Part shown: positions 39,847 to 49,619 of the stretch, piece after piece | Layout of the letters: each line of letters starts with the position of its first letter | How positions within the stretch are numbered: the stretch's first letter is position 1 | Assembly (NCBI GenBank): GCA_028291345.1 | Contig: JAQGIF010000260.1 | Location: 16,324 to 80,323 of the forward strand | Direction: 5' to 3' | Length of the DNA: 64,000 bases | Origin: Rhodospirillales bacterium | GTDB lineage: Bacteria; Pseudomonadota; Alphaproteobacteria; BOG-932; Roseiterribacteraceae | Position numbers and translations under genes: made by a program | The notes under the pieces: generated by a model | The model's input: the letters and a program-made list of their open reading frames with translations, nothing else | The model's database searches: none | What the model was told of the DNA's origin: nothing

Positions 39847-40833
39847 TTAATTGTAATAGCCGGAGAGCGTCATCAGCAGCTCGTACTCGACCAGGCAGGC
39901 ATTGCGCCCCATGGCGGCAAAGGCAACGCCGCGCCGCCCGCGCTCAACGTGGGCATAGGCCTGCATAACATTGTAGATCGCCCAGCGTACAAGACCGAAT
40001 ATCTCCCAGAAGCGCACAGCCTCGGGATCGATCTTGTCGCCGCCCGCCGCTTCGTAGGCCGCATAGACCGGCGCACGCTGGGCAAAGCCGCCAATGGGCA
40101 GATCGATCTGGCCGAAGCGCCAGGAGCGGACGCAGAGCCAGCCGAAATCCTCCATCGGCTGGCCGATATGGGCGCATTCCCAATCCAGCGCTGCGCGCAC
40201 GCCTTCAGGTCCCACCATGAAATTGCCGGTGCGAAAATCGCCATGCACCAACTGCCGACGCTTCGCCGGCGGCCGGTTGCACTCGAGCCAGCGAAAACCA
40301 AGCTCGATCGCCGGGTGCGCCTCGGCATAGCTGTCATACAGGCGAAGGTAATTGCCGATCACATCGACGCTGTCCGGCACAGATTCCAGGAATGGCACCT
40401 TGGCGACGTCGATGGCGTGGAGCTTGGCCAGCAGGGCGGCGAGATCGGTCGCGATCTTGAGTTTTCCGCCGCCATCGACGCTGCGAAAGATGCGCTGTGG
40501 CATGGTTTCGCCGGCGATGAATGCGCTGACGAAGCCGTTGCCCATCCCGTCCGCCTCGTCATACTCGAAGATCGGCTCCGGCACCGGCACGCCTTCGGCA
40601 AAGGCGACCTGCATGACGCGGAACTGTTGGGAAGCCGGCAAGAACGGATTGTCCTCCGCCGAATAGGTTTCCTGCCGCGACACCAGGCGGCGGATCGATG
40701 TGCCGTCCATCAGGTCGAACAGAACGGTACGATTCACTCCGCCCAAGGTCGGCACCACGACATTGGCGATCTCAGCCTTCTCGCCGAAACGCCGCCGCAC
40801 CGCAGTTCTGATATCGTCGAAGCCGTCAGTCAT
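39847..40833 (-). CDS. Phosphotransferase family protein (APH-like, acyl-CoA dehydrogenase-associated)
   Basis: LVHGDFRTGNFMVGPEGVRAALDWECAHIGQPMEDFGWL; start at MTDGFDDI, not the ORF-track start inside the palindromic repeat. Confidence 0.87.
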   Translation of the reverse strand: MTDGFDDIRTAVRRRFGEKAEIANVVVPTLGGVNRTVLFDLMDGTSIRRLVSRQETYSAEDNPFLPASQQFRVMQVAFAEGVPVPEPIFEYDEADGMGNGFVSAFIAGETMPQRIFRSVDGGGKLKIATDLAALLAKLHAIDVAKVPFLESVPDSVDVIGNYLRLYDSYAEAHPAIELGFRWLECNRPPAKRRQLVHGDFRTGNFMVGPEGVRAALDWECAHIGQPMEDFGWLCVRSWRFGQIDLPIGGFAQRAPVYAAYEAAGGDKIDPEAVRFWEIFGLVRWAIYNVMQAYAHVERGRRGVAFAAMGRNACLVEYELLMTLSGYYN

Positions 40834-40838
40834 GGATA

Positions 40839-40917
40839 GTAGGGCGGATGAGCGAAGCGTAATCCGCCTTCCGCGGCACGGAAAAGTGGCGAAAGGCGCT
40901 TCGCTTTTCCGCCCTAC
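40839..40917. repeat. REP-like palindromic element
   Basis: GTAGGGCGGA (40839-40848) / TCCGCCCTAC (40908-40917) with internal AGCGAAGCG / CGCTTCGCT, intergenic. Confidence 0.75.
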
Positions 40918-40932
40918 CGATGGATACAACCA

Positions 40933-41958
40933 TCACAGCGGAAATCCCACGAGCTGCCCGTTCTCGATCCGCTCGATATACTCGGTCATGCCATAGCCGA
41001 CTTCGCCGTTCCAGGTGAAGCGGGTGAAGCCCTCGGCGATGCGCGACACGAGGATCTCTTCGCCGGCCTGACGGCGATTGCGCAGCGGCGCCATGGTCAG
41101 CACCTCGCCCTCGATGACCTCGCGTCGGTTGGCGGTGCGCACGCCCAGCTTGACCTTGACCGGATCCTGTTTGTCCGACCATTCGGTCGCGATATCCATG
41201 TCCAATATGTCTTCATAGACGCCGTCGACCAGCAGCACACCGACACGGCGCGACCGTCCCCCATTGTTGGGGGCGGCCTTGTCGGTGATCTTGAGCAGCA
41301 TAAAGGCCCGGCCGCTCTCGAAGCTGCACAGAAACAGCCGATACCAATATATGCTCTGCCAGTAGCGCGGACCCCAGCTATGGTCGCGCCAGCCGCGCGC
41401 ATCTGCGAAGTCCCATTGCTCATCGCCCACCCGGATCAGGCCCGCAACCTTGGTGTGCTGATTGAAATGCGCCAGCGAAAAATCGCGGCCGTACATGGTC
41501 TCTTGGGTCTCACAGAGTGGTTCGCCGCCATGGAGCGGTGAGATGCCCGTCGTCTCGAACACCACCTTGCCCGGCACGCGCGGGGCATGGCCTAGCAGCT
41601 TCGGGTTGCGCAGGACTTCCGGATCGTCGAGCAGCATCAGATCGCCGTCGTAACGCATCGTCAACCGCTTCAGCGGCTCGACGATTTCGACCGACAGACC
41701 ATCGGCGACGAACTTGTCGTTCGCGCTGATGGCAGGCCGGCCGAACTGGCACGCGATGCGGCCATCAGGCAGATAGAGCACGACCGAAAGCTCGGCGTAG
41801 CCCTCATTCACCCGATTGCCGACCCGCATCCAGCCGCCCATCTTCGACGTTGCGTCGAAGGCGTTGGTATAGACGCTCTCGTTGAAATTGATCGAGTCGT
41901 CCGGCTGATGCGGATACTCGTCCTTCGCCTCCAGGCGGAACCCGTGCATCTGGGTCAC
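40933..41958 (-). CDS. CrtC/hydroxyneurosporene synthase-like (DUF7064/7065-type) protein
   Basis: DDSINFNESVYTNAFD, GWRDHSWGPRYWQSIYWYRLFLCSF pattern; ATGA overlap with the carboxylase gene. Confidence 0.55.
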   Translation of the reverse strand: MTQMHGFRLEAKDEYPHQPDDSINFNESVYTNAFDATSKMGGWMRVGNRVNEGYAELSVVLYLPDGRIACQFGRPAISANDKFVADGLSVEIVEPLKRLTMRYDGDLMLLDDPEVLRNPKLLGHAPRVPGKVVFETTGISPLHGGEPLCETQETMYGRDFSLAHFNQHTKVAGLIRVGDEQWDFADARGWRDHSWGPRYWQSIYWYRLFLCSFESGRAFMLLKITDKAAPNNGGRSRRVGVLLVDGVYEDILDMDIATEWSDKQDPVKVKLGVRTANRREVIEGEVLTMAPLRNRRQAGEEILVSRIAEGFTRFTWNGEVGYGMTEYIERIENGQLVGFPL

Positions 41959-43562
41959 ATCCGGAACACGCCGTAGCCCCGATCGCCCAGCGGCGCATTG
42001 AGCGAGGCAGAAATCGCCATACCCAACGCGTTGCGGGTATCGACGGGGTCGAGGATGCCGTCATCCCAGATTTCCGAAGTCGAGTAATAGGCGCTGGTCT
42101 GGGTCTCGTAGGCCTTCAGCGTCTGGTTGCGGACGTCGGTCAAGATGTCTTCGTTCACTTCCAGGCCGTTGCGCTTCAACTGCATCAGCTTCACCTCGGC
42201 TAGCGTATTGGCCGCCTGTTCGCCGCCCATTACGCCAATCTGGTGGTTCGGCCAGGTGAACAGGAAGCGCCCGTCATAGGCGCGGCCGCACATACCGTAA
42301 TTGCCGGCGCCGAACGAGGCGTGGCACATGACGGTGAATTTCGGCACATGGCTGCCGACCTGCGCCATGATCATCTTGGCGCCATCCTTGGTGATGCCTT
42401 TCCGCTCGTATTCGGTGCCGATCATAAAGCCGGTGATGTTCTGGAGGAAGAGCAGCGGGGTGTTGTTCTGGTTGCACAGCTCGATGAAGTGCGTGCCCTT
42501 CAAGGTGCTGTCGTTGAACAGGATGCCGTTGTTCGCCAGGATGCCGACCTTATAACCCCAGATATTGGCGAAGCCGCAGACCAGCGTATTGCCATAGGCG
42601 GGCTGATATTCGTGAAAGCGGCTGCCATCGACGATGCGGGCGATGACTTCGCGCATCTCGAAGCCTTTTTTGATATCATCCGGGATGATGCCGTACAGCT
42701 CGTCCGGGTCGTAGAGCGGCGGCTCCGGCACGTCCTGCTGGATCGACCATTTCTTGGGCTTTTCCCACTGCGCGACGATATCGCGGCCGATGCGGATGGC
42801 CTCGTCCTCGGTATCGGCGGGATAATCGCAAGTGCCGCTGACCTGGGTATGCATGTCGCAGCCGCCGAGCTCTTCCGAGGTTACGATCGCGCCGGTAGCC
42901 GCCTTGACCAGCGGCGGTCCCCCTAAGAACACGGCGCCGGTGCCGCGCACGATGACATTATAGTCGCACAGCGCCGGGATATAGGCACCCCCGGCGGTGC
43001 ACTGGCCGAAAACGAGCGCCAACTGCTTGATGCCGGCCTTGCTGAGCATCGCCTGGTTCCGGAACATCCGGCCGGCATAATATTTGTCGGGAAACAGTTC
43101 GGACTGCAGCTGAAGCTGGCCGCCGGCGCTATCACACAGATGGACCATCGGCAGATGGTTCTCCAGGGCGACCTCGAGCGCACGCACGATCTTCTTCACC
43201 GTCAACGGATACCAGGCGCCGCCCTTGACGCTGGAATCGTCGGCATGGATCACGACCTCGCGGCCCGAGATGGTGCCAATGCCGGTAATGCAGCTGGCAC
43301 TGGGCGATTCGCCGTTATAGGCGCGGTTGGCCGCAAGGGTGGAGAATTCGAGAAAGGGTGTGCCCGGATCGAGCAGCTTTTCCAGCCTTTCGCGCGGCAG
43401 CATCTTGCCCTGCTTGGACAGACGGTCGAGATCGCGCTGCGGGCGGATCATCCGCGCCGCATGCTGCATCTCGCGAAGCTCGGCCACCAGCTTTTTATTG
43501 TGCGCATAACGCGTGCGGAATTCTTCGGAGCTCGTATTGAGCGAGGATTTGAGAATGGTCAT
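41955..43562 (-). CDS. Acyl-CoA carboxylase carboxyltransferase subunit (MCC/GCC beta-like)
   Basis: LCDSAGGQLQLQSELFPDKYYAGRMF, FGQCTAGGAYIPALCD, LLFLQNITGFMIGTEYERKGITKDGAKM. Confidence 0.93.
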   Translation of the reverse strand: MTILKSSLNTSSEEFRTRYAHNKKLVAELREMQHAARMIRPQRDLDRLSKQGKMLPRERLEKLLDPGTPFLEFSTLAANRAYNGESPSASCITGIGTISGREVVIHADDSSVKGGAWYPLTVKKIVRALEVALENHLPMVHLCDSAGGQLQLQSELFPDKYYAGRMFRNQAMLSKAGIKQLALVFGQCTAGGAYIPALCDYNVIVRGTGAVFLGGPPLVKAATGAIVTSEELGGCDMHTQVSGTCDYPADTEDEAIRIGRDIVAQWEKPKKWSIQQDVPEPPLYDPDELYGIIPDDIKKGFEMREVIARIVDGSRFHEYQPAYGNTLVCGFANIWGYKVGILANNGILFNDSTLKGTHFIELCNQNNTPLLFLQNITGFMIGTEYERKGITKDGAKMIMAQVGSHVPKFTVMCHASFGAGNYGMCGRAYDGRFLFTWPNHQIGVMGGEQAANTLAEVKLMQLKRNGLEVNEDILTDVRNQTLKAYETQTSAYYSTSEIWDDGILDPVDTRNALGMAISASLNAPLGDRGYGVFRM

Positions 43563-44077
43563 TAGGCGGCCTTCGTGGCTTCTGGTGTAACAAGAGGCGC
43601 GAGCGAGATCAGCAGTGCGCCGCGATCGAACGCGGTTTCGGCGGGAACGTGGATGCCTTCGATGACGCCGTCCCGCGGCGCGACCAGCGAAACCTGAAGC
43701 TTCATGCTTTCGATGGTGATCAGCTTGTCGCCGGCTTTGACCTCCTGGCCGACTTCGGTATGGAGTGCGATCACGGTACCCGGCATATCGGCGTGCAGCG
43801 CATCGTGGCCTGCACCATGGGAATGAGCGCGGAGCTGGGCCTGGGGCAAGCCGACAATGAAGCTGCGGGTGCCGAGCCGGACAAAAACCTCGTCGCCGAT
43901 GGCATAGCGCCAGCCGCTGAAGGACTTGCCGTCGATCGTGATCTCGAAGGCGGCGCCGATGGTCGGCACCTCGGCGATGATGTGGACATTATTGCCGTTC
44001 TTGATCTGAAGAGCGGGGTGGCGGGCAACGATATCGAGCGAGACGTCCTGCTCGTTCAGAAGCATTTCATAAGGCAT
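43562..44077 (-). CDS. Biotin carboxyl carrier subunit of acyl-CoA carboxylase (with BT-like N-terminal part)
   Basis: MPGTVIALHTEVGQEVKAGDKLITIESMKLQVSL (biotinyl-Lys motif); RBS AAGGACG before ATG 44077. Confidence 0.85.
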   Translation of the reverse strand: MPYEMLLNEQDVSLDIVARHPALQIKNGNNVHIIAEVPTIGAAFEITIDGKSFSGWRYAIGDEVFVRLGTRSFIVGLPQAQLRAHSHGAGHDALHADMPGTVIALHTEVGQEVKAGDKLITIESMKLQVSLVAPRDGVIEGIHVPAETAFDRGALLISLAPLVTPEATKAA

Positions 44078-44087
44078 TATGTCGTCC

Positions 44088-45560
44088 TTAATTCCGCCAG
44101 AAGCCGATGGAGGCGTGCGGTTCGGGGATGTCGTAGGCGATACGGCGGAAATCCAAATCGATGAAGGCGGCGGCGAGCACGGCGGCGACCTGCTCTTCCG
44201 GCGTCGCCTCAGGCGCGGCAAGGTTTTCGACCTCCTGCGGCAGGAAGCCGGTATGGAGCCTGCCAGCCAGGAATTCGGCATTGCGCATGATGCGGGCGAG
44301 ATAATCGATGTTATTGGGTATGCCCAGCACCACCAATTCGGTCAGCGCCTTTTCCATGCGCGCAGCCGCCTCGTCGCGGGTCGCGCCATAGGTGATCAGC
44401 TTGGCTAGCATCGAGTCGAAGGCCGGCGTGATCGCCTGCCCCTCGACAATACCGGCGTCAAAGCGGATGCCCTCGCCCACCGGTGAACGCAGCCGGCCGA
44501 TACGGCCGACCGCAGGGCGGAAATCCTTTTCCGGTTCTTCGGCATTGATACGGCATTCGATCGACCAGCCGCTTTGCTTGAGGTCGGACTGTTTGAAAGG
44601 TATGCCCTCGCCCGCCGCGATCTTAAGCTGCGCCTCGACCAGATCGACCCCGACCACCTCCTCGGTGATCGGATGTTCGACCTGCAGGCGGGTGTTCATT
44701 TCCAGGAAATAGAACTCGCCATCGGCGCCTAGGATGAATTCGACCGTGCCGGCATTTTTATATTTTGCGGCCTTCGCCAGTTCGACAGCGGCATTGCAGA
44801 TCCGGTCGCGTAGCGCGGTGGGCAGGTTGGGAGCCGGCGATTCCTCGACGATCTTCTGATACCGGCGCTGTAGCGAGCATTCGCGTTCGAACAGATGGAC
44901 GACATTACCGTCTCCGTCGCCCAGCACCTGGACCTCGATATGGCGCGGCAGTTCGACCAGCCGTTCGGCATAGACCCGACTGTCGCCGAAATAACGCTGC
45001 GCCTCGCTCGCGGCGGTGGTGATCTGTTCCTTGAGCTCGGACGCGGTGCGGACGATCTTCATCCCCTTGCCGCCACCGCCGGCCGAAGCCTTGATCAGCA
45101 GCGGGAAGCCTACTTTCTCGGCCTGGACCAGGAAGCTGTCGAGATCGCCTTCCTGCATCGCGCTAGGCGCGACCGGCACGCCATGTTCGGCGGCGAAGAT
45201 GCGGGAGCGGATCTTGTCGCCCATCAGGCGCATGCTGGTTGCGTCCGGCCCGATGAAGACGATGCCGGCGGCGATTACCCTTTCGACGAAGCCGGCATTT
45301 TCCGACAGGAAACCATAGCCGGGATGAATGCCGTCGACCTCGTTTGCCTGGCAGATGGCGATGATCTGGTCCTGGTCGAGATAGGACGCAGTCGGCACGT
45401 CGCCTTTGAGCTGCACCGCCGTATCGGCCAGCTTCACATGTGGGGCCAGCCGGTCTTCATGATGATAGATCGCGACAGTGGCGATCCCCAATTTCTTGCA
45501 AGTGCGAATCACCCGGCAGGCGATTTCACCGCGATTGGCGATAAGAACCTTTGTCAACAT
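44088..45560 (-). CDS. Biotin carboxylase subunit of acyl-CoA carboxylase
   Basis: VLIANRGEIACRVIRTCKKLGIATVAIYH, KASAGGGGKGMKIV, FLEMNTRLQVEHPITEEVVGVDLVEAQL. Confidence 0.94.
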   Translation of the reverse strand: MLTKVLIANRGEIACRVIRTCKKLGIATVAIYHHEDRLAPHVKLADTAVQLKGDVPTASYLDQDQIIAICQANEVDGIHPGYGFLSENAGFVERVIAAGIVFIGPDATSMRLMGDKIRSRIFAAEHGVPVAPSAMQEGDLDSFLVQAEKVGFPLLIKASAGGGGKGMKIVRTASELKEQITTAASEAQRYFGDSRVYAERLVELPRHIEVQVLGDGDGNVVHLFERECSLQRRYQKIVEESPAPNLPTALRDRICNAAVELAKAAKYKNAGTVEFILGADGEFYFLEMNTRLQVEHPITEEVVGVDLVEAQLKIAAGEGIPFKQSDLKQSGWSIECRINAEEPEKDFRPAVGRIGRLRSPVGEGIRFDAGIVEGQAITPAFDSMLAKLITYGATRDEAAARMEKALTELVVLGIPNNIDYLARIMRNAEFLAGRLHTGFLPQEVENLAAPEATPEEQVAAVLAAAFIDLDFRRIAYDIPEPHASIGFWRN

Positions 45561-46339
45561 GAGGCTTTTCCAGTTGTGCGAGAAATTTCAGTAGCCACGC
45601 CGGAGGCGTTTTGAAGACGTTGCGTTTGGCCAGAGGCCCGCTCGAGACGTTCGGCGAGCTCTTCCAGCCTGCGGATTACCTGCTCGCCGCGATCGATGAC
45701 CGCGCCGGGCCTGACGAGGCCGCGATGGATGATGTCGGTGATAGCATCGGCCGATTCGTCGGGCGAGAAATTGCCCTCGCCGCGCAGGAACGCCCAAATA
45801 TGATGCTCTACGCCGCCATAGATCATGTCGCGCACAATGCGCAACGGAATGCCGGTGCGGAACTCGCCGCTATCCATCGCATCCTGGACGATTGCGAGCG
45901 TGCGGTTGGTATATTCGCGATTGAGCTCGAACACCGCCGTTTCGCGATATTCGGGGCCTGAACGCAGCTCGTTGAAGATCAGCCTGCACATCGCCGGATC
46001 GTCATGGATGACGGTGAGATGGCGCCAGATCATGAAGCGCAGGCGGTTCCAGGTGCCCCTGATACCCTCAAGCTGCCGATCATAGTCGGTCAGCATCTCC
46101 TCATACCAATGCTCGACCACCTTGATGAGCAGGTCGCGCTTACCGGCGAAATAGCGATAGATCGTCCCCTCGACGACGCCCGCCCGCTCCGCGATCTCGG
46201 CGATCACGGCATCGTTGTAACCCTTTTCGCGGAAGACGGCGCGCGCGGTCAGCATAATGTCGGCGACGCGCTGTGCCCGCGGCAGACGGTAAATCTGACG
46301 GCGCGGCAATGGGTCGGTCATACCTTGCGGGACTCTCAT
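45554..46339 (-). CDS. TetR/AcrR-family regulator
   Basis: RVADIMLTARAVFREKGYNDAVIAEIAERAGVVEGTIYRYFAGKRDLLIKVVEHW. Confidence 0.9.
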   Translation of the reverse strand: MRVPQGMTDPLPRRQIYRLPRAQRVADIMLTARAVFREKGYNDAVIAEIAERAGVVEGTIYRYFAGKRDLLIKVVEHWYEEMLTDYDRQLEGIRGTWNRLRFMIWRHLTVIHDDPAMCRLIFNELRSGPEYRETAVFELNREYTNRTLAIVQDAMDSGEFRTGIPLRIVRDMIYGGVEHHIWAFLRGEGNFSPDESADAITDIIHRGLVRPGAVIDRGEQVIRRLEELAERLERASGQTQRLQNASGVATEISRTTGKASC

Positions 46340-46398
46340 CGCGTCACAACTCCGGGAAAAGGAGCGCGCGACAGAAGCCGGATTGCCAATTTGAACGG

Positions 46399-46412
46399 GC
46401 GCTCATGAGCGC
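46399..46412. promoter_or_regulatory. Candidate TetR operator 1
   Basis: Perfect 14-bp palindrome GCGCTCATGAGCGC in the divergent intergenic region. Confidence 0.4.
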
Positions 46413-46548
46413 AACTCACTCCGGTCCAATTTCCACGGTTTCTCCCCATGTTTCCGCGCAAACCCCTAATTTTGGCGGTAACTACCTGCGGCGAATAGCC
46501 GTTAGCATAAGCCGAAGCAGGTCGGCAATCCAGAAACCGATGGACATG

Positions 46549-46563
46549 ATGAGTAACGCTCAT
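46549..46563. promoter_or_regulatory. Candidate TetR operator 2
   Basis: ATGAG-TAACG-CTCAT inverted repeat just upstream of the acyl-CoA dehydrogenase gene; shares the CTCAT/ATGAG half with site 1. Confidence 0.4.
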
Positions 46564-46616
46564 TAATTTTCCCCTATAATTTTTGGCGGCCCGAACGCCG
46601 CCCTGGGGATTCATTC

Positions 46617-47828
46617 ATGAGCCAGTCTGAAATAGCGGGAGCTTCGCTCCCAAACGCGATCTCGATGTTTGATCTGTCGGACGATCAGCGCGAGATGCTG
46701 GACACCGCCGACCAGTATGCGCGGAACGAACTGTATCCGCTGGCCAGCAAGATGGATGACGAGGAATTCTGGCCGGACGAGGCATTCCGTAAGCTGGGAC
46801 GGGACGGCTATTTCGGCATCACCACGCCGCCGGAACTGGGCGGAATGGGCGGCGACCTGTTCACGAGCGGGCTGGTGCTGCAGGCGTTTTCGCGCTGGAA
46901 CCATGCGCTGGGCCTGTCCTGGGTGGCGCATGAGAATCTGTGCGCCAACAATATCTATCGTAATGCCAATGCCGCGCAGCAGAAGAAGTACCTGCCGGGC
47001 CTCTCCAGCGGCAAGCTGGTCGGCGCGCTGGGCCTGACCGAGCCGGGAGCCGGTTCGGACGCGCTGGGTTCGATGCGCACGACGGCGCGCAAGGATGGTG
47101 ACCATTATGTGCTGAACGGCACGAAGATCTTCATAACCAACGGGCCGATCGCGGACATCTTGCTGGTCTATGCCAAGACGGCGCCGGAAAAGGGTGCGCA
47201 CGGCATTTCGGCCTTTATCGTCGAAAAGGATTTTCCGGGATTCCGGGTGGCGCAGAAGCTGACCAAGATGGGGTTCCGCGGTAGCCAGACCGGCGAGCTG
47301 GTGTTCGACGACTGCCGCGTGCCGGCCGAGAACCTAGTCGGGGAAGAAAATCGCGGCGTGTCGATCGTGATGAGCGGGCTGGACCTCGAACGCTCGATGA
47401 TCTCCCCCATCTGCCTGGGCATCGCCGAGCGGGCGCTAGATCTGTGCATCGATTACGCCAAGACCCGCGTGCAGTTCGGCAAGCCGATCGCCGAATTCCA
47501 GATGATCCAGTCGAAGCTGGCCGACATCTATGTCTGGGTCGAGACGATGCGGACATTCAACTACCGCGTACTGGCGGCGGCCAATGCGGTCGAAAGCGGT
47601 GAAGGCGGACGCGGGCAGATCCATGCCCTCACCGCCGCATCGGTGATGTATACCGCCGAGACAATGAACAAGGTGCTGGACGAAGCCGTGCAGATTTTCG
47701 GCGGTTACGGTTATATCTGGGAATCGGAGATTAACCGGCTGTTCCGGGCGACCAAGCTGCTTGAGATCGGCGCCGGAACCACCGAAGTGCGCAAGCTGAT
47801 CATCAGCAGCGAGTTATTGAAACGCTGA
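46617..47828 (+). CDS. Acyl-CoA dehydrogenase (isovaleryl-CoA dehydrogenase-like)
   Basis: GLTEPGAGSDALGSMRTTA, KMGFRGSQTGELVFDDCRVPAENLVGEENRG, QIFGGYGYIWESEINRLFRATKLLEIGAGTTEVRK. Confidence 0.92.
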   Translation: MSQSEIAGASLPNAISMFDLSDDQREMLDTADQYARNELYPLASKMDDEEFWPDEAFRKLGRDGYFGITTPPELGGMGGDLFTSGLVLQAFSRWNHALGLSWVAHENLCANNIYRNANAAQQKKYLPGLSSGKLVGALGLTEPGAGSDALGSMRTTARKDGDHYVLNGTKIFITNGPIADILLVYAKTAPEKGAHGISAFIVEKDFPGFRVAQKLTKMGFRGSQTGELVFDDCRVPAENLVGEENRGVSIVMSGLDLERSMISPICLGIAERALDLCIDYAKTRVQFGKPIAEFQMIQSKLADIYVWVETMRTFNYRVLAAANAVESGEGGRGQIHALTAASVMYTAETMNKVLDEAVQIFGGYGYIWESEINRLFRATKLLEIGAGTTEVRKLIISSELLKR

Positions 47829-47869
47829 CCAAAAACCGGCGATAACGAACAGGACGTTAAGGGAATTCG

Positions 47870-49417
47870 ATGGGCATTTCGTATTTGCTGCGCCGGGCGG
47901 TGCAGATCCGGGCCAACCATACGGCATTGATCTTCCGCGACCGCCGGCAGACATGGGTTGAATTCCACGATCGCGTCGTCAGGCTGGCCGGCGGCTTTTC
48001 CGCATTGGGCGTGGTTCCGGAGGACCGAGTCGCGGTCATCATGGACAACTGCGACCGTTATACCGAAAGCCTGATCGCGACGCCCTGGATCGGCGGCGTT
48101 GTCGTCGGGCTGAATGTGCGCTGGAGCATCAACGAACTTCGCGATGCACTGCGCGAAGCCGGGCCGAAACTGCTGATCCTGGACGATGCCAATCTCGAAG
48201 TCGGCCGCGCACTGGGGAGCGAGCTTGGCATCCAGACTATCTTCGCCGGCGAGGCGACCTGCCCCGACCATATGGTCGGCTTCGAGAATTTGATCGCGAC
48301 GTCGGAGCCGGCCGCCGATGTGGGCCGCACGCGGCAGGACCTGTTCACGATCAACTATACAGGTGGCACAACGGGCCGGTCGAAGGGCGTGATGCTGTCG
48401 CATGGAAACTCGGTGTCCTGTGCCCTATCGGGGCTGGCGGACGGGTTGTTCACCGAGAATGCGGTCTACATGACCGCCATGCCGATGTTCCATACAGGCG
48501 GCATCTGGCCCTTCGTGTCCTGCATGTCGAGCGGCGCCACCACGGTGCTGCTGCCTGGGTTCGATGCCGAGAATGTGCTCAAGACCATCCAGGCGGAAAA
48601 GGTGACCGAAAGCCTGCTAGTACCGACGATGATCCAGCGCCTGATCGAACATCCAAAATTCGCCGATTATGACACCTCGTCCTTCACCCAGATCCTGTAT
48701 GGCGCCTCGCCCATTACCGAGGCCCTGCTGAATCGGGCGCTGGTCGCCCTGCCGCACGCGAAATTCGTCCAATGCTATGGCATGACCGAGTTGTCGCCAC
48801 TGGCCGCCTGTCTGCATCACGAAAACCTGATCGGTAAGAACCGTGAAATCGGCCGGCATAAGGCGGCGGGCCGCTCAATCGCCGGCGTGGAAATCCAGAT
48901 CGTCGACGAGAACGACAATCCGGTGCCGCGCCGTACGGTGGGCGAGATCTTGATGCGCGGCCCGAACCTGATGACGGGCTATTGGAACTGGCCGGAGGAA
49001 ACCGCCAAGGCGCTGAAAGGCGGCTGGATGCATACCGGCGACGGCGGCTTCATGGACGAGGACGGCTTCATCTATGTCGTCGACCGGGTGAAGGACATGA
49101 TCATCTCGGGCGGCGAGAATATCTATTCCGTCGAGGTCGAGAACATCATCGCCCAGCACCCGGCCGTGCAGTCCTGCGCAGTGATCGGCATTCCGCACGA
49201 GGAATGGATCGAGACGGTCCACGCCATCGTCATCCCTCACCCGGATGCGACAGTGAATGCGGCGGATATCATCGCCCACTGCCGCGCCAAGATCGCCCAT
49301 TATAAATGCCCGCGCAGCGTCGATATCCGCGATGAGCCGCTGCCGCTGTCGGCGGCTGGTAAGGTGTTGAAGCGGGAGCTGAGGGTGGAGTTCTTGGCGA
49401 AGGCGGGAGCGAAGTAG
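47870..49417 (+). CDS. AMP-binding acyl-CoA synthetase
   Basis: TINYTGGTTGRSKGVMLSHGN, GGWMHTGDGGFMDEDGFIYVVDRVKDMIISGGENIYSVEVE. Confidence 0.93.
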   Translation: MGISYLLRRAVQIRANHTALIFRDRRQTWVEFHDRVVRLAGGFSALGVVPEDRVAVIMDNCDRYTESLIATPWIGGVVVGLNVRWSINELRDALREAGPKLLILDDANLEVGRALGSELGIQTIFAGEATCPDHMVGFENLIATSEPAADVGRTRQDLFTINYTGGTTGRSKGVMLSHGNSVSCALSGLADGLFTENAVYMTAMPMFHTGGIWPFVSCMSSGATTVLLPGFDAENVLKTIQAEKVTESLLVPTMIQRLIEHPKFADYDTSSFTQILYGASPITEALLNRALVALPHAKFVQCYGMTELSPLAACLHHENLIGKNREIGRHKAAGRSIAGVEIQIVDENDNPVPRRTVGEILMRGPNLMTGYWNWPEETAKALKGGWMHTGDGGFMDEDGFIYVVDRVKDMIISGGENIYSVEVENIIAQHPAVQSCAVIGIPHEEWIETVHAIVIPHPDATVNAADIIAHCRAKIAHYKCPRSVDIRDEPLPLSAAGKVLKRELRVEFLAKAGAK

Positions 49418-49619
49418 GTCCCGGTCGGCTGTCGGTTCGAACGACATAGAAATGATCGCCCATCGGAACTCCTCCTAAACGCCGCACTCTAGTTCGGGCC
49501 TACCGACCGTTTTCTTCCGGGTCTCGGATCGCTGATCTCGCCGCAGGAAGATCTGGTCGCTTTCCTCATAGACGACCACATGCGAGACAACGAAGCCGTC
49601 GGGGCGAGCCCTTGGAGCA

